In this document: piece by piece, positions 11,389 to 20,094 of the stretch | Numbering within the stretch: position 1 is the stretch's first letter | How the letters are laid out: each line of letters starts with the position of its first letter | Origin: Streptomyces sp. NBC_00289 | GTDB taxonomy: Bacteria; Actinomycetota; Actinomycetes; Streptomycetales; Streptomycetaceae | Direction of reading: 5' to 3' | Length of the DNA stretch: 64,000 nucleotides | Assembly (NCBI RefSeq): GCF_041435115.1 | Contig: NZ_CP108046.1 | Coordinates: 7,254,001-7,318,000 of the forward strand | Program-made: the position numbers and the translations under genes | The notes under the pieces: generated by a model | What the model saw: the letters and a program-made list of their open reading frames with translations, nothing else | What the model was told of the DNA's origin: nothing | The model's database searches: none

Positions 11389-12948
11389 TCACTGGCAGTT
11401 CTTGCCGGTGTTGACGCAGTTCGCGACCTTGTTGTTCAGGTTCGCGTTCATCACGTTGATGAAGTCGTCGTGGTCGGTGGACGGCTTGTGGAGCTGCTCC
11501 GGGAAACCGTCGACCGCGTAGGGGTTCTTGATCTGCCCGTTCGCCAGGACCGGGGTGGGAACGTCGTAGACCAGGCGCATCGTCAGCTGCGGGATGGCCT
11601 TGAAGCCGTTCGCGCAGTTGCCGTTGGCGTCGGCGAAGGCGACGTGCGTGCGGTGGTTGGCGCTGTCGATGTTCTGACCGTCCCAGCAGGACTGGAAGGC
11701 GAACGTGCGCACCACGCTGCTGCCCTTCGGGCAGATCGGGTACTGCTCGGTGAGCTGCACCTTGTTCTCGAAGCCCGTGCAGCTCCAGTGCGCGTTGGCG
11801 TTCGCCAGACCGTTGGTCGTGGTCTTGGCGTCACCGGTGATGATGCGCAGGAACTGCGGCATCGCGACGACCTTGCTGGTCGGGCTGCCGACGAACTTGA
11901 TCTGAGCCTGCTTGGCGACCAGGATCTTGCCGACGTTGCCTTCCTTGCCACCGCCGTCGTTGTTCTGGTCGAAGTCCTGCGTGCCGTCCTGCACACGGAC
12001 GACCGGCCAGTAGTACAGCGACTTGTCCTGCTGGTTCTGGCAGGTGGTCTCGCCCCCCGCGAACGTGTTGTTGTTCGAGAAGGCGTCGTTGGTCTGGTTG
12101 CCGACGTAGTCGTGCAGGTGGTGCGCGCCGTTCTTCACGCCGGGCGCCACGATCACGTTGTCGGTGTTGTGGCTGCCGTTGGCGTTCACACCGCACCTGG
12201 TGGTGAAGGTGCCGGTGGAGGCGTTGCCGGACTTGCGCGGCTTGGCCTTCACGTTCGCCTGCACCTTCGTGATGTCCACGAAGTCGGCCGCCACCGGGCC
12301 GTTGCCGGCCTGGCCGCCGTTGCCCGCCTGCTGGCCGCCGTTGTTCTGGCCGGCGCCCTGGCTGGGAGCGGCGCTGGCGGTGGCGCCACCGCCCTGCTGC
12401 TGGCCGCCGTTGTTCTGCTGACCACCGTTGTTGTTCTGCTGGCCGCCGTTCTGCTGGCCGCCCGCGGTGGTGTTGTTCGCGTTCTGGGTGGTGCAGGCGG
12501 CGAGCTGGCTCACCGAGTTGTTGAACGTGCCGCCGACCCGCTGGATGTTGATCCGGATGCGGTCGATGGTCGCGTTCCGCTTCTCCTTGAGCGGGCCGAC
12601 GATCGCGTTCTGCACGAAGCTCGCGTCGTTCGTCTGTGCCTGGCGCGTGGAGGCGAGGCGGGCGTAGGCCTCGGTGATCTGCTTGTCGAGGTTCGCCAAC
12701 TCCTTGTCGACGCCGGAACGTGCCCCGTTGGGCACGTTCGTCAGCTTCTGGCCCACGTCGGGGCAGGAAATCGTCGCGACCTGCGCGGCGGCGGCCTTCG
12801 TCTGGTTCTGCGACGAGCTGTTGGACTCATGCGCAGAAGCGTAGAAGTTTGCCCAGATCAGCCCGCCCCCACCGAGCGCTAGGGCCGCAGATGCGGCTAT
12901 GGCCTTGTTGGCCAGCGGCGTGCGGCGTTTGCGTGTGTTGCGTCCCAT
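11389..12948 (-). CDS. secreted DUF1996 protein with Gln/Asn-rich linker
   Basis: A 519-aa exported protein. It has a twin-basic N-terminus (RNTRKRRTP) followed by a hydrophobic helix (about 20-40). A helical region with conserved Cys (about 70-180) follows, then a low-complexity linker of about 50 residues made of GGQQN-type repeats. The C-terminal DUF1996 domain (about 255-515) includes [16 protein letters not shown] and a final [12 protein letters not shown]1996 proteins occur in fungi and actinomycetes and are thought to be secreted, with no proven activity. AGGAG lies upstream of the ATG at 12948. Confidence 0.88.
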   Translation of the reverse strand: MGRNTRKRRTPLANKAIAASAALALGGGGLIWANFYASAHESNSSSQNQTKAAAAQVATISCPDVGQKLTNVPNGARSGVDKELANLDKQITEAYARLASTRQAQTNDASFVQNAIVGPLKEKRNATIDRIRINIQRVGGTFNNSVSQLAACTTQNANNTTAGGQQNGGQQNNNGGQQNNGGQQQGGGATASAAPSQGAGQNNGGQQAGNGGQAGNGPVAADFVDITKVQANVKAKPRKSGNASTGTFTTRCGVNANGSHNTDNVIVAPGVKNGAHHLHDYVGNQTNDAFSNNNTFAGGETTCQNQQDKSLYYWPVVRVQDGTQDFDQNNDGGGKEGNVGKILVAKQAQIKFVGSPTSKVVAMPQFLRIITGDAKTTTNGLANANAHWSCTGFENKVQLTEQYPICPKGSSVVRTFAFQSCWDGQNIDSANHRTHVAFADANGNCANGFKAIPQLTMRLVYDVPTPVLANGQIKNPYAVDGFPEQLHKPSTDHDDFINVMNANLNNKVANCVNTGKNCQ

Positions 12949-13119
12949 GGAACTCCTCTGACTTCCTTGCGGGGCAGCATCGAGGCGCCCGACAGGAGTG
13001 AAGCGGCTCCCATTCATACGAGGGGGGTCCCACAGGTGTTCAGCCGACTCAGAAATTGATGAGAGATTCGTCAGACAATTCGGCCCCAACTCCCGCACAC
13101 GTCACGGAATTCGATGCCG

Positions 13120-13785
13120 TCAGGGGGTTTGGGCCGCTCCACGGTCCAGATAGGCCAGCACCGCCAGTACGCGGCGATTGTCGTCGTCCGACACCTCGAG
13201 TCCCAGTTTGGCGAAGATGTTGGAGGTGTGTTTGGCGACGGCCCGTTCCGTGACCACGAGCTGCCCGGCGATCGCCGCGTTGGAGCGGCCCTGCGCCATC
13301 AGCTCCAGCACCTCCAGCTCGCGCGGGGTGATCCGCCCCAGCGGCCGGTCGCCGGCCGCCCGGCGCGCCAGCAACTGCTGGATCACCTGCGGATCCATGG
13401 CCGTACCGCCCGCCGCGACCCGCCGTACGGCGTCCACGAACTGCTCCGCGTCGAACACCCGGTCCTTGAGCAGATAGCCCACTCCGCCTTGCCCGTCGGC
13501 GAGCAGCTCACGCGCGTACAGCTGCTCCACGTGCTGCGACAGGACGAGGACCGGAAACCCGGGCTTCTCGCGGCGGGCCCGGAGCGCGCACTGCAGGCCC
13601 TCGTCCGTGTGCGTGGGCGGGAGCCGCACATCGACCACGGCGACGTCCGGTTCGAGTTCGGCGAGCGCCCGCTCCAGTTCGGGTCCGCTCTCGACGGCGG
13701 CGGTGATCTCGAAGTCGTAGGCCTCCAGCAGCCGGACGAGACCGTCCCGCAGCAGGAAGAGGTCCTCGGCTAGGACAACACGCAA
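13120..13785 (-). CDS. NarL/LuxR-family response regulator
   Basis: A 221-aa response regulator. The receiver begins VVLAEDLFLLRDGL (ED acidic pair), has phosphoacceptor Asp in VVDVRLPP and Lys in YLLKDR. The C-terminal LuxR helix-turn-helix contains TPRELEVLELMAQG and TERAVAKHTSNIFAKL. The only suitable in-frame start is TTG at 13785, which places the receiver correctly and overlaps the kinase gene by 16 bases. Kinase and regulator are thus translationally coupled and form a two-component pair. The target genes are not evident. Confidence 0.93.
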   Translation of the reverse strand: MRVVLAEDLFLLRDGLVRLLEAYDFEITAAVESGPELERALAELEPDVAVVDVRLPPTHTDEGLQCALRARREKPGFPVLVLSQHVEQLYARELLADGQGGVGYLLKDRVFDAEQFVDAVRRVAAGGTAMDPQVIQQLLARRAAGDRPLGRITPRELEVLELMAQGRSNAAIAGQLVVTERAVAKHTSNIFAKLGLEVSDDDNRRVLAVLAYLDRGAAQTP

Positions 13786-15056
13786 GGGATCTCCATGGTC
13801 ACCATGGTGGGACCGCCGGCAGGGGAGCTGACGGCCAGGACGCCGTCGAATGTACCCAGTCGCCGCTCGACACCGGCGAGACCCGAGCCGGCCCCGATCG
13901 CCGCGCCGCCCGCGCCGTCGTCGGTGACGGAGATCCGCAGCCGACCCGCCTCGTGGTGGAGGTCGACCCAGATCCGGTCGGCGCCGGAGTGCTTGACCGC
14001 GTTGGTGAGCAGCTCGCTCACGGCGAAGTAGGCCGCCGACTCCACGGGCGCGTCCGCGCGGCCGGCCCCGAGATCGACGCTCACCTCGGTGGTGACCGGC
14101 AGCCGCAGCGCCAACGCCCGTACCGCGTCGCCGAGTCCGCGCTCGGCCAGCACCGGCGGGTGGATGCCACGGACCAGATCGCGCAGTTCGGAGAGCGCCT
14201 CGGCGGACGAATGACGGGCCTGCGCCAGAAGCTCCTTGGCCTGCTCCGGGTTCTTGTCGACGAGCATCTCGGCGGTGCCGAGATCCATGCCCATCGCGAC
14301 CAGCCGGGCCTGGGCGCCATCGTGCAGATCCCGCTCGATACGCCGCAGCTCGGCGGCCGAGGTGTCCACGGCGTCCCGCCGGCTCTCGGTCAACGCTCTT
14401 ACACGTTGGGCCAGTTCGGCCCGCCCCGGGGCGAGCATGGCCTCGGTGAGGCGGAAGTGCACCTGGAGCGCGCGCCCGGTGAAGCGGGGGGCGGCGACGA
14501 GGATGACGGCCCCCAGGGCGGCGGCGCCGAACGCGGTCGCCTGATCGCTGACGGGCACGAAGCCGTACCAGTACGGTCCGTACGCGCCGTACGGTCCCGC
14601 CGTCATGGTCCGCCACAGACCGGCCGCCAGCGCGAACCCCTCCAGCGGATAGAGGACCAGGACGGCCGGCAGCAGAGCGGTCAGGAAGCCCGCCGTCATG
14701 TCCACCGGAAGCCACCGCAGGTCCCGCCACGTCGACGGGTCGCGCAACAGCGCGGAGGTGCGCCTGAACGGGTTGGCGGTCTCGGGAACCGGCCGGTACG
14801 CCGACGGGATGCGCACCCCGCCCCACCGCTCGGCGAGCGCCCGCCGCCGGTCGGCGTAGGCGCGCACTCCCTTCACCACGTACGGCGTGGTGAAGGCTCC
14901 GACCCCGATCGGTATCAGGGCCATGGACACGAGGCAGAGGCAGAGGCAGAGGACGGCCGACGGCAGCGACACGACGGCCAGCGCGAGGCCCCGCCCGGCG
15001 GCGAGCACCGTCTCCCGGGCCCTCGAACGGCCGTCGGCGCCCTTGGTGTTGGTCAT
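13770..15056 (-). CDS. NarL-type sensor histidine kinase
   Basis: A 428-aa membrane sensor kinase. Hydrophobic segments around residues 20-55, 120-150 and 170-190 anchor it. The dimerisation/phosphoacceptor helix carries ERDLHDGAQARLVAMG, with the conserved His of the HisKA_3 family. The HATPase domain has ELLTNAVKHSGA (N box) and a G-rich GSGLAGVERRL segment. It phosphorylates the regulator encoded next to it. The ATG at 15056 begins MTNTKGADG. Short extracytoplasmic loops suggest an intramembrane-sensing kinase, as is common for cell-envelope stress systems (inference). Confidence 0.93.
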   Translation of the reverse strand: MTNTKGADGRSRARETVLAAGRGLALAVVSLPSAVLCLCLCLVSMALIPIGVGAFTTPYVVKGVRAYADRRRALAERWGGVRIPSAYRPVPETANPFRRTSALLRDPSTWRDLRWLPVDMTAGFLTALLPAVLVLYPLEGFALAAGLWRTMTAGPYGAYGPYWYGFVPVSDQATAFGAAALGAVILVAAPRFTGRALQVHFRLTEAMLAPGRAELAQRVRALTESRRDAVDTSAAELRRIERDLHDGAQARLVAMGMDLGTAEMLVDKNPEQAKELLAQARHSSAEALSELRDLVRGIHPPVLAERGLGDAVRALALRLPVTTEVSVDLGAGRADAPVESAAYFAVSELLTNAVKHSGADRIWVDLHHEAGRLRISVTDDGAGGAAIGAGSGLAGVERRLGTFDGVLAVSSPAGGPTMVTMEIPCVLS

Positions 15057-15109
15057 GCCGTCAGTCTGGCCGAGCCGCGGACCGCCGGTCACTGGCCCGA
15101 CACCCCCGG

Positions 15110-16150
15110 TCAGGGGGTGGTGCCAGGTACACCCCCGGACCTCGATCCGCCAGCGGTGGCCGTCGCGAGCACCTTCGCCTCCACCTCCGGGTCCAGGCTC
15201 TTGCGGGGGCGGTCCGGACGCTGGGGTGCCGTACCGCCGATCGACCGCAGCCAGTCCCAGGTGTCGGCGACGGTCTCCTCGACGGGACGGCAGGACAGCC
15301 CCGTCGCCACCGCCCGTGAGACGTCCGCCGCGTGCAGGGCGTCGTGCATGTCGGTGCCCGGCGGCACCCACACGGGCAGTTCGGTCCACGGCTGGATGCC
15401 CGCGTCGAGAATGATCTCCGGGGCGGTCCACCGCAGCACGGCGTCCGAGCCCGTGGCCCGCACACACGCCTCCAGCAGTTCGCCCATCGTCGCGTGTCCC
15501 TGCGGGCTCATCAGGTTGTACGGCCCGCTCAGCTCCCGCTCGACCGCGCCGAGTATCCACTCGGCGAGATCGCGGACGTCCACGTACTGCAGGGGCAGAT
15601 CACGCGGGCCGGGGGCGAGGACCTGGCCGCCGCGGGCGATCCGGGTCAGCCACCAGGGCAGCCGGCCGACGTTCTCGTACGGGCCGAGGATCAGCCCGGC
15701 CCGTACGAGGACGGAGGCCTCCGCGCCGAAGGCGTCGGCGACGGCCAGCTCACCGCCGCGCTTGTCCCGGGCGTAGTCGGTCTGTCCGGCGTCCGGGTCG
15801 GCCCCCTCGACCACGGGCGCGTTCTCGGCGTACCCGGCGGGCGGGGCCCAGGAGTACACCGAGCAACTCGACACGTACACGTACCGGCGGGCGCGGCCGC
15901 GCAGCAGCCGTGCCGCCTCGTGCACCGCGCGGGGCGCCGCCGACCAGGTGTCGACGACGGCGTCCCAGTCGCCCTCGGCCAGGACGTCGAGGCCTCCGGG
16001 CGCGGTGCGGTCACCGGTCAGCGACCGGGCGCCGGGGGCCGGTGCGTGCCGCCCCCGGTTGAGAACGGTCACGTCCCAGCCGCGCCCGAGGGCCGCCTCG
16101 ACGACGGCCCGTCCCGCGAACTCCGAACCACCCAGCACCAGAAGTCTCAT
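15110..16150 (-). CDS. NAD(P)-dependent epimerase/reductase (extended SDR)
   Basis: A 346-aa oxidoreductase with an N-terminal Rossmann fold. The nucleotide motif is GGSEFAGRA rather than the classic GxxGxxG, followed by LNRGRH. The YVYVSSCSVY segment and YARDKRGGE supply the Ser and the Tyr-x-x-x-Lys catalytic pair. Substrate binding would be by the C-terminal half. This variant is typical of actinomycete NAD-dependent epimerase/dehydratase or reductase proteins of unknown substrate. It lies 53 bases upstream of the kinase gene's distal side and 66 bases downstream of the winged-helix regulator, all on the minus strand. Confidence 0.85.
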   Translation of the reverse strand: MRLLVLGGSEFAGRAVVEAALGRGWDVTVLNRGRHAPAPGARSLTGDRTAPGGLDVLAEGDWDAVVDTWSAAPRAVHEAARLLRGRARRYVYVSSCSVYSWAPPAGYAENAPVVEGADPDAGQTDYARDKRGGELAVADAFGAEASVLVRAGLILGPYENVGRLPWWLTRIARGGQVLAPGPRDLPLQYVDVRDLAEWILGAVERELSGPYNLMSPQGHATMGELLEACVRATGSDAVLRWTAPEIILDAGIQPWTELPVWVPPGTDMHDALHAADVSRAVATGLSCRPVEETVADTWDWLRSIGGTAPQRPDRPRKSLDPEVEAKVLATATAGGSRSGGVPGTTP

Positions 16151-16216
16151 ACCGGTGATCGTGCCCGGTCCGGAGGCGGCGGGGAACGGTGCTCTGCCGT
16201 CGGCAGAGGAAGCGGG

Positions 16217-16810
16217 TCAGTGCCCCGTCGGCGGTGTGTACTTGTAGCCCACCCGGCGCACCGTCTGGATAGCGGACCGGTGCTCGGCGCCCAGCTTGCG
16301 GCGCAGCCGGGCGATGTGGACGTCGACGGTACGGCCGTCGCCCACGTGCCCGTAGCCCCACACCGTGGTGACCAGCTGGTCGCGGGTGTGCACCCGGTTC
16401 GGGTGCGCGACGAGGTGCGAGAGCAGCTCGAACTCCAGGTAGGTGAGGTCGAGCGCGCGTCCGTCCACCTCGGCGGTGCGCTGCACGGTGTCGACGCGCA
16501 CGAGCAGGTCGCCCGCGAGGCCGGCCGCCGGGGGTGCCTCCGGCTGGTCGGGCACCGCCACCGGCAGGAACGGCGGCCGCTGGTCGGCGGGGACCAGCAC
16601 CAGGTAGCCGATCATCGGCGGCCGGCCCGGCAGGGTGGGCAGGGTGTGCTGGGGCGCGGGCAGCCAGGTGGCACCCGGGGGCAGGAAGTCCGCGACGTCG
16701 ATCACCTCGTCCCGGTCGACGGCGCGCAGCCGGTGCCGGGCGGTCCCGGCCGCCGCGGGGGTGGACGGGGAGGGAAGAGTGGCGGTGGAGAAAGAACGAG
16801 TGGTCGCCAT
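16217..16810 (-). CDS. OmpR-type winged-helix regulator without receiver domain
   Basis: A 197-aa DNA-binding protein. The C-terminal half (about 100-193) is a clear OmpR/PhoB winged helix: LEFELLSHLVAHPNRV, RDQLVTTVWGYG, RTVDVHIARLRRKLG and VRRVGYKY. The N-terminal 100 residues are Pro-rich and show no receiver Asp, so control by a cognate kinase is unlikely. It stands next to glnII. GlnR is also an OmpR-type protein with an atypical receiver, but this sequence lacks a full receiver and I do not call it GlnR. The ATG is at 16810. Confidence 0.85.
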   Translation of the reverse strand: MATTRSFSTATLPSPSTPAAAGTARHRLRAVDRDEVIDVADFLPPGATWLPAPQHTLPTLPGRPPMIGYLVLVPADQRPPFLPVAVPDQPEAPPAAGLAGDLLVRVDTVQRTAEVDGRALDLTYLEFELLSHLVAHPNRVHTRDQLVTTVWGYGHVGDGRTVDVHIARLRRKLGAEHRSAIQTVRRVGYKYTPPTGH

Positions 16811-16929
16811 GAGAGGTCAGCTCTTTCGCGCGAGGAGTTCGTCAGGGAGGCCGACGACCCGAGTTCGTGGTCGGGCTCGTCGAGGACGTACGTCGTTTCG
16901 CGCTGGCCGAAGGCCGGGGGTGTACGGCG

Positions 16930-17052
16930 TTAGAGGGCCGGCGCGTTCGTCGCGCGGCAACACACCCGGTCGAAGTCGTGGTGCTGACGGGAGGGCCAGA
17001 AGGGCTCGAGGTCATGTCGACCCGTCGCGGTGTGCTTCTGGTAGGTGGCCAT
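16930..17052 (-). CDS. small 40-aa protein, possibly conserved
   Basis: A 40-codon frame from ATG 17052 to TAA 16930 between glnII and the winged-helix regulator. Most codons end in G or C, as in real genes here, and the composition is specific: Trp, several His, and a C-terminal RVCCRATN with paired cysteines preceded by HHDFDR. An AGGAGG lies about 35 bases upstream of the ATG, too far for standard use, so translation might begin earlier at a non-ATG codon. I have a vague memory of similar short Streptomyces proteins but cannot confirm it. His/Cys content could bind a metal (inference). Confidence 0.5.
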   Translation of the reverse strand: MATYQKHTATGRHDLEPFWPSRQHHDFDRVCCRATNAPAL

Positions 17053-17144
17053 GAGCCCATTGAAGCAGAACGACGCCGTCGGCAGGACCCTCCTCTCACT
17101 GCTTGGACGCTTCCCGCCCCGAAGTTGACGGCGGCCGGGCACGC

Positions 17145-17181
17145 GGAAGGGGCGCCCGCCGTGACGGCGGACGCCCCTTCC
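17145..17181 (-). terminator. terminator of glnII
   Basis: Hairpin with a 10-bp outer stem (GGAAGGGGCG), one mismatch and a 5-bp inner stem around a 5-base loop. It lies 18 bases past the glnII stop in the direction of glnII transcription. Confidence 0.8.
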
Positions 17182-17198
17182 CCGGGATGCGGGGCGGA

Positions 17199-18227
17199 TC
17201 AGACCTGGCCGGCCTTCTCCAGCGCGGTGCAGCAGGTGTCCACGATCAGGCGGGTCACCAGGTACGGGTCGACGTTGGCGTTCGGACGGCGGTCCTCGAT
17301 GTAGCCCTTGCCGTCCTTCTCCACCTGCCACGGGATACGGACCGAGGCGCCGCGGTTGGAGACGCCGTAGGAGTACTCGTTCCACGGGGCGGTCTCGTGC
17401 AGGCCCGTCAGACGGTCGTCGATGCCGGCGCCGTAGTGCTTGACGTGGTCCAGCGGCTTGGAGCCCTCACCGAGCGACTCGCACGCGGTGATGATCGCGT
17501 CGTAGCCCTCGCGCATCGCCTTGGTGGAGAAGTTGGTGTGCGCCCCGGCGCCGTTCCAGTCGCCCTTGACCGGCTTCGGGTCGAGGGTGGCGGAGATGCC
17601 GAAGTCCTCGGCGGTGCGGTAGAGCAGCCAGCGGGCCAGCCACAGCTGGTCGGAGACCTCCAGCGGGGAGACCGGGCCGACCTGGAACTCCCACTGGCCG
17701 GGCATGACCTCGGCGTTGATGCCGGAGATGGCCAGACCCGCCTTGAGACAGTTGTCGAGGTGCGCCTCGACGATCTCGCGGCCGAAGATCTCGTCGGCGC
17801 CGACACCGCAGTAGTAGCCGCCCTGGGGGGCCGGGAAGCCGCCCTCGGGGAAGCCGAGCGGACGGGAGCCGTCGAAGAAGGTGTACTCCTGCTCGATGCC
17901 GAAGATCGGCTCCTGGGAGGCGAACTTCTCGGCGACCTCGGTGAGCGCGGCACGCGTGTTGGACTCGTGCGGCGTCATGTCGATGTTGAGGACCTCGCAC
18001 ATGACGAGGACATCGTCACCGCCGCGGATCGGGTCCGGGAAGGTGGCGACCGGCTTGAGGACCCGGTCCGACGCGTGACCCTCGGCCTGGTTCGTGGAGG
18101 ACCCGTCGAACCCCCAGATCGGCAGCTCGGCGCCCTTGGCGTCGTCGGCCAGGATCTTGGTCTTGGAGCGCAGCTTGGCCGTCGGCTCGGTGCCGTCGAT
18201 CCAGATGTACTCAGCCTTGAAGGTCAC
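17199..18227 (-). CDS. glnII: glutamine synthetase type II
   Basis: A 342-aa eukaryotic-type glutamine synthetase that makes glutamine from glutamate, ammonia and ATP; a second enzyme beside GlnA is characteristic of Streptomyces and rhizobia. Visible signatures are DGSSTNQAEGHASD, EQEYTFFDG (metal-binding Glu), GDWNGAGAHTNFST (ATP region) and NRGASVRIP. GTG at 18227 (TFKAEYIWIDGTEP) is preferred over ATG at 18236: AAGGA is about eight bases before the GTG and directly adjoins the ATG. Upstream are an 8-bp tandem repeat and a four-half-site GlnR box, so it should respond to nitrogen supply through GlnR. Confidence 0.96.
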   Translation of the reverse strand: MTFKAEYIWIDGTEPTAKLRSKTKILADDAKGAELPIWGFDGSSTNQAEGHASDRVLKPVATFPDPIRGGDDVLVMCEVLNIDMTPHESNTRAALTEVAEKFASQEPIFGIEQEYTFFDGSRPLGFPEGGFPAPQGGYYCGVGADEIFGREIVEAHLDNCLKAGLAISGINAEVMPGQWEFQVGPVSPLEVSDQLWLARWLLYRTAEDFGISATLDPKPVKGDWNGAGAHTNFSTKAMREGYDAIITACESLGEGSKPLDHVKHYGAGIDDRLTGLHETAPWNEYSYGVSNRGASVRIPWQVEKDGKGYIEDRRPNANVDPYLVTRLIVDTCCTALEKAGQV

Positions 18228-18266
18228 GGGCCACATCCTTCGGGGGTGGTCTGGGCGCACTTGCGG

Positions 18267-18306
18267 GTGCTGCGGTGCTGCGGTGCTGCGGTGCTGCGGT
18301 GCTGCG
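18267..18306. repeat. five tandem copies of an 8-bp unit in the glnII leader
   Basis: The unit GTGCTGCG is repeated five times without interruption, between the GlnR box and the glnII start. Its position suggests the 5' untranslated region of glnII mRNA. Copy number is likely to vary between strains. Confidence 0.9.
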
Positions 18307-18351
18307 GCACTGAGGCACCGCTTTCGATGCCGGGCAGCCTGTCAACAGGCG

Positions 18352-18389
18352 ATTTCCCGATCATTGCTCGAACGTGAACCCCGTGTTAC
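18352..18389 (-). promoter_or_regulatory. GlnR binding site upstream of glnII
   Basis: Read on the minus strand: GTAAC-n6-TTCAC-n6-GCAAT-n6-GAAAT. All four 5-mers are spaced 11 bp, matching the GlnR a-b-a-b box (gTnAC-n6-GaAAC, twice), with imperfect second, third and fourth sites. It lies about 125-160 bp upstream of the glnII start. Confidence 0.8.
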
Positions 18390-18640
18390 CTGGTGGTGGT
18401 GTGCCGCGATTCACGGAGTGAGGGAAGGCGCCCGGCGCCTATGTCGACCGGGGGACGCGGAAGGAGATCGTCCGCACGCCCTGACGGGCGGTGTCCCGGC
18501 GGCTCGTATGCGATGGGATTGAGCGGCGTACGAGGGGTAGGCCGCCGCCGGGCAGAGCGTTCGCGCTCGATGCCCGCCGTGTACGGCTGTGCCCGCTGTA
18601 TGGGGCGATGGGTGGCGATGGTGCCGGTCCTGACACGGCG

Positions 18641-18676
18641 GGGCCCGGCTGCTCCTGGCCGGGAGCAACCGGGCCC
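18641..18676 (-). terminator. terminator of the secreted-protein gene
   Basis: Hairpin with an 8-bp outer stem (GGGCCCGG/CCGGGCCC), one mismatch and a 6-bp inner stem. It is 66 bases downstream of the minus-strand gene that ends at 18743. Confidence 0.7.
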
Positions 18677-18742
18677 GTGACACGTACCTGGGAGGTGGCG
18701 GCCGGGGGCCGCCGCCTCAGCGATCCTCTCGGCGGTCGCGCC

Positions 18743-19435
18743 TCACCCCACCTTCTCGATCAACGCTCGGCGGATCAGGAACTTGCCGGGCTCACGGACC
18801 TGTTCGAAAGCCGCGTTGTTGAGCAGTGCGCAGCTGCCGGAGACCGAAGTGACCTCCACCGTCGTGGACTTGTTGTTGTCCAGGTTGGTGACCTTCAGCT
18901 TCGTCCCCGCCGGGAACTGGTTGCTGGACGCGGCAGGCGCTCCGGCCTCGCCGGACAGAGTGACGGTGGAGCCGTTGCACACCTGTTGGCCGGACGCAGC
19001 GCCACCGCCGGCGTTTCCCGCGGGGGCCGCCGCGGAGGCCGTCTGCGAGGGCTGCGCGGTCTGCTGGGCGCCTCCCGCCTGCTGTCCGCCCTGCGCCGGC
19101 TGCGTCGCCTGGGAGCCCTGAGCCGACTCCCCAACGGCGCAACCGGACGCCTTCTGCTGAACCTTGATCTGCGCGATGACGGCCTCACGGTTGGCGATCC
19201 GCGCCGCGGACTGTGCGTCCGGTTGGGCCCGTTGGCCGTCGATGAACGTCTGGTTGTTGCCGAGCGCGGTGGCCAGCCCCTGACAGACGGTCGACTCCGC
19301 GGCCGACAGCGTGCGGGGCGTCTGCGCGGCGTTCGAGGTGTTCGCCATGGCGAAGGCACCGCCTCCCGCCACCGCCGCCGCGCTCACCAGCAGCGCGAGC
19401 TTCTTCTTCGTACTGACAGTTCTCCTACGGGACAT
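18743..19435 (-). CDS. secreted protein of unknown function
   Basis: A 230-aa protein with a basic N-terminus (SRRRTVSTKKK) and hydrophobic signal segment (about 13-32), so probably exported. Residues 40-98 are helical with two cysteines (TVCQGL, ASGCAV). A Gln/Ala/Gly-rich low-complexity linker (about 100-150) follows, then a C-terminal domain of about 80 residues with a Cys pair (QQVCNGS, SGSCALLN) and the segment TKLKVTNLDNNKSTTVEV, which resembles the double-psi barrel of RlpA/expansin-like proteins. GGAGG lies before the ATG at 19435. Layout resembles the DUF1996 protein at 11389-12948 (helical domain, Q-rich linker, C-terminal domain). Confidence 0.82.
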   Translation of the reverse strand: MSRRRTVSTKKKLALLVSAAAVAGGGAFAMANTSNAAQTPRTLSAAESTVCQGLATALGNNQTFIDGQRAQPDAQSAARIANREAVIAQIKVQQKASGCAVGESAQGSQATQPAQGGQQAGGAQQTAQPSQTASAAAPAGNAGGGAASGQQVCNGSTVTLSGEAGAPAASSNQFPAGTKLKVTNLDNNKSTTVEVTSVSGSCALLNNAAFEQVREPGKFLIRRALIEKVG

Positions 19436-19560
19436 GCGCGCCTCCTGGAGGGGTCGGGGAGCGTACGTCGTGATGTACGAGATACCGAACGAGGTTACTC
19501 AGCGGTTACAGGAGTCAACCGAAGTGACGTGGGCCACATCGCCGTGGGTCATACCGCCAA

Positions 19561-19920
19561 CTACCGTGACAGGGCGTCCCGTACGGCCTCGTCGGTGCGG
19601 CCCACCACCGCCGTGCCGTCGTCGGCCGTGATGATCGGGCGCTGGATCAGCTTGGGGTGGTCGGCCAGGGCCTCGATCCAGCGTTCACGGGACGTGTCGT
19701 CCCGCGGCCACTCCTTGAGCCCGAGCTCCTTGGCGGCCGCCTCCTCGGTGCGGGTGATGTCCCACGGCTCCAGCCCGAGGCGAGCCAGGACCTCGCGGAT
19801 CTCGTCCCGGCTCGGGACGTCCTCCAGATAGCGGCGGACGGTGTAGTCGGCACCCTCGGCGTCGAGCAGGCTGACCGCGCTGCGGCACTTCGAACAGGCC
19901 GGATTGATCCAGATCTCCAT
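19561..19920 (-). CDS. ArsC/Spx-family thioredoxin-fold protein
   Basis: A 119-aa protein of the arsenate reductase (ArsC/Spx/YffB) family. It starts MEIWINPACSKC, giving a redox CxxC at Cys9/Cys12, and has the family segments RRYLEDVPSRDEI and LIQRPIITADDG. Such proteins may reduce arsenate with glutathione-like thiols or act as Spx-like adaptors; no ars genes are nearby. ATG 19920 is preferred because it places the first strand correctly; longer starts add unrelated residues. Confidence 0.85.
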   Translation of the reverse strand: MEIWINPACSKCRSAVSLLDAEGADYTVRRYLEDVPSRDEIREVLARLGLEPWDITRTEEAAAKELGLKEWPRDDTSRERWIEALADHPKLIQRPIITADDGTAVVGRTDEAVRDALSR

Positions 19921-20094
19921 ACCGTCCACGGTACGCGAAAACCCGTCCTCCACCTGCGTCACTACAACCCCGAAAGCCCTTGTGGCCAGGGGTGTTTGTC
20001 AGCGCCGGGCAGTAGAATAGAAGCAGTGTTCGAGGGTGTCGCCGGGGTGGCCGAACTCCGGGAGAGAGACCCTGACCGCGACAGGAGGATGCCT

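Larger units (their letters stand above)
18237..18742. other. gene-less stretch upstream of glnII
   Basis: About 500 bases without a convincing gene. It contains, from left to right, the 5x8-bp repeat (18267-18306), an inverted repeat GCCTGT-CA-ACAGGC near 18338-18351 that includes a TTGACA-like sequence on the minus strand, the GlnR box, and the terminator of the secreted-protein gene at 18641-18676. Between about 18400 and 18640 I see nothing specific. Confidence 0.6.

Noticed and set aside
16217..16810. Naming the winged-helix regulator glnR because it is near glnII.
   Set aside because: GlnR has a receiver-like N-terminal domain, which is missing here; proximity alone is not evidence.
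16842..17099. An 85-codon minus-strand frame overlapping the 40-aa gene.
   Set aside because: Ser/Arg/Pro-rich shadow with poor codon bias; the other frame has better coding character.
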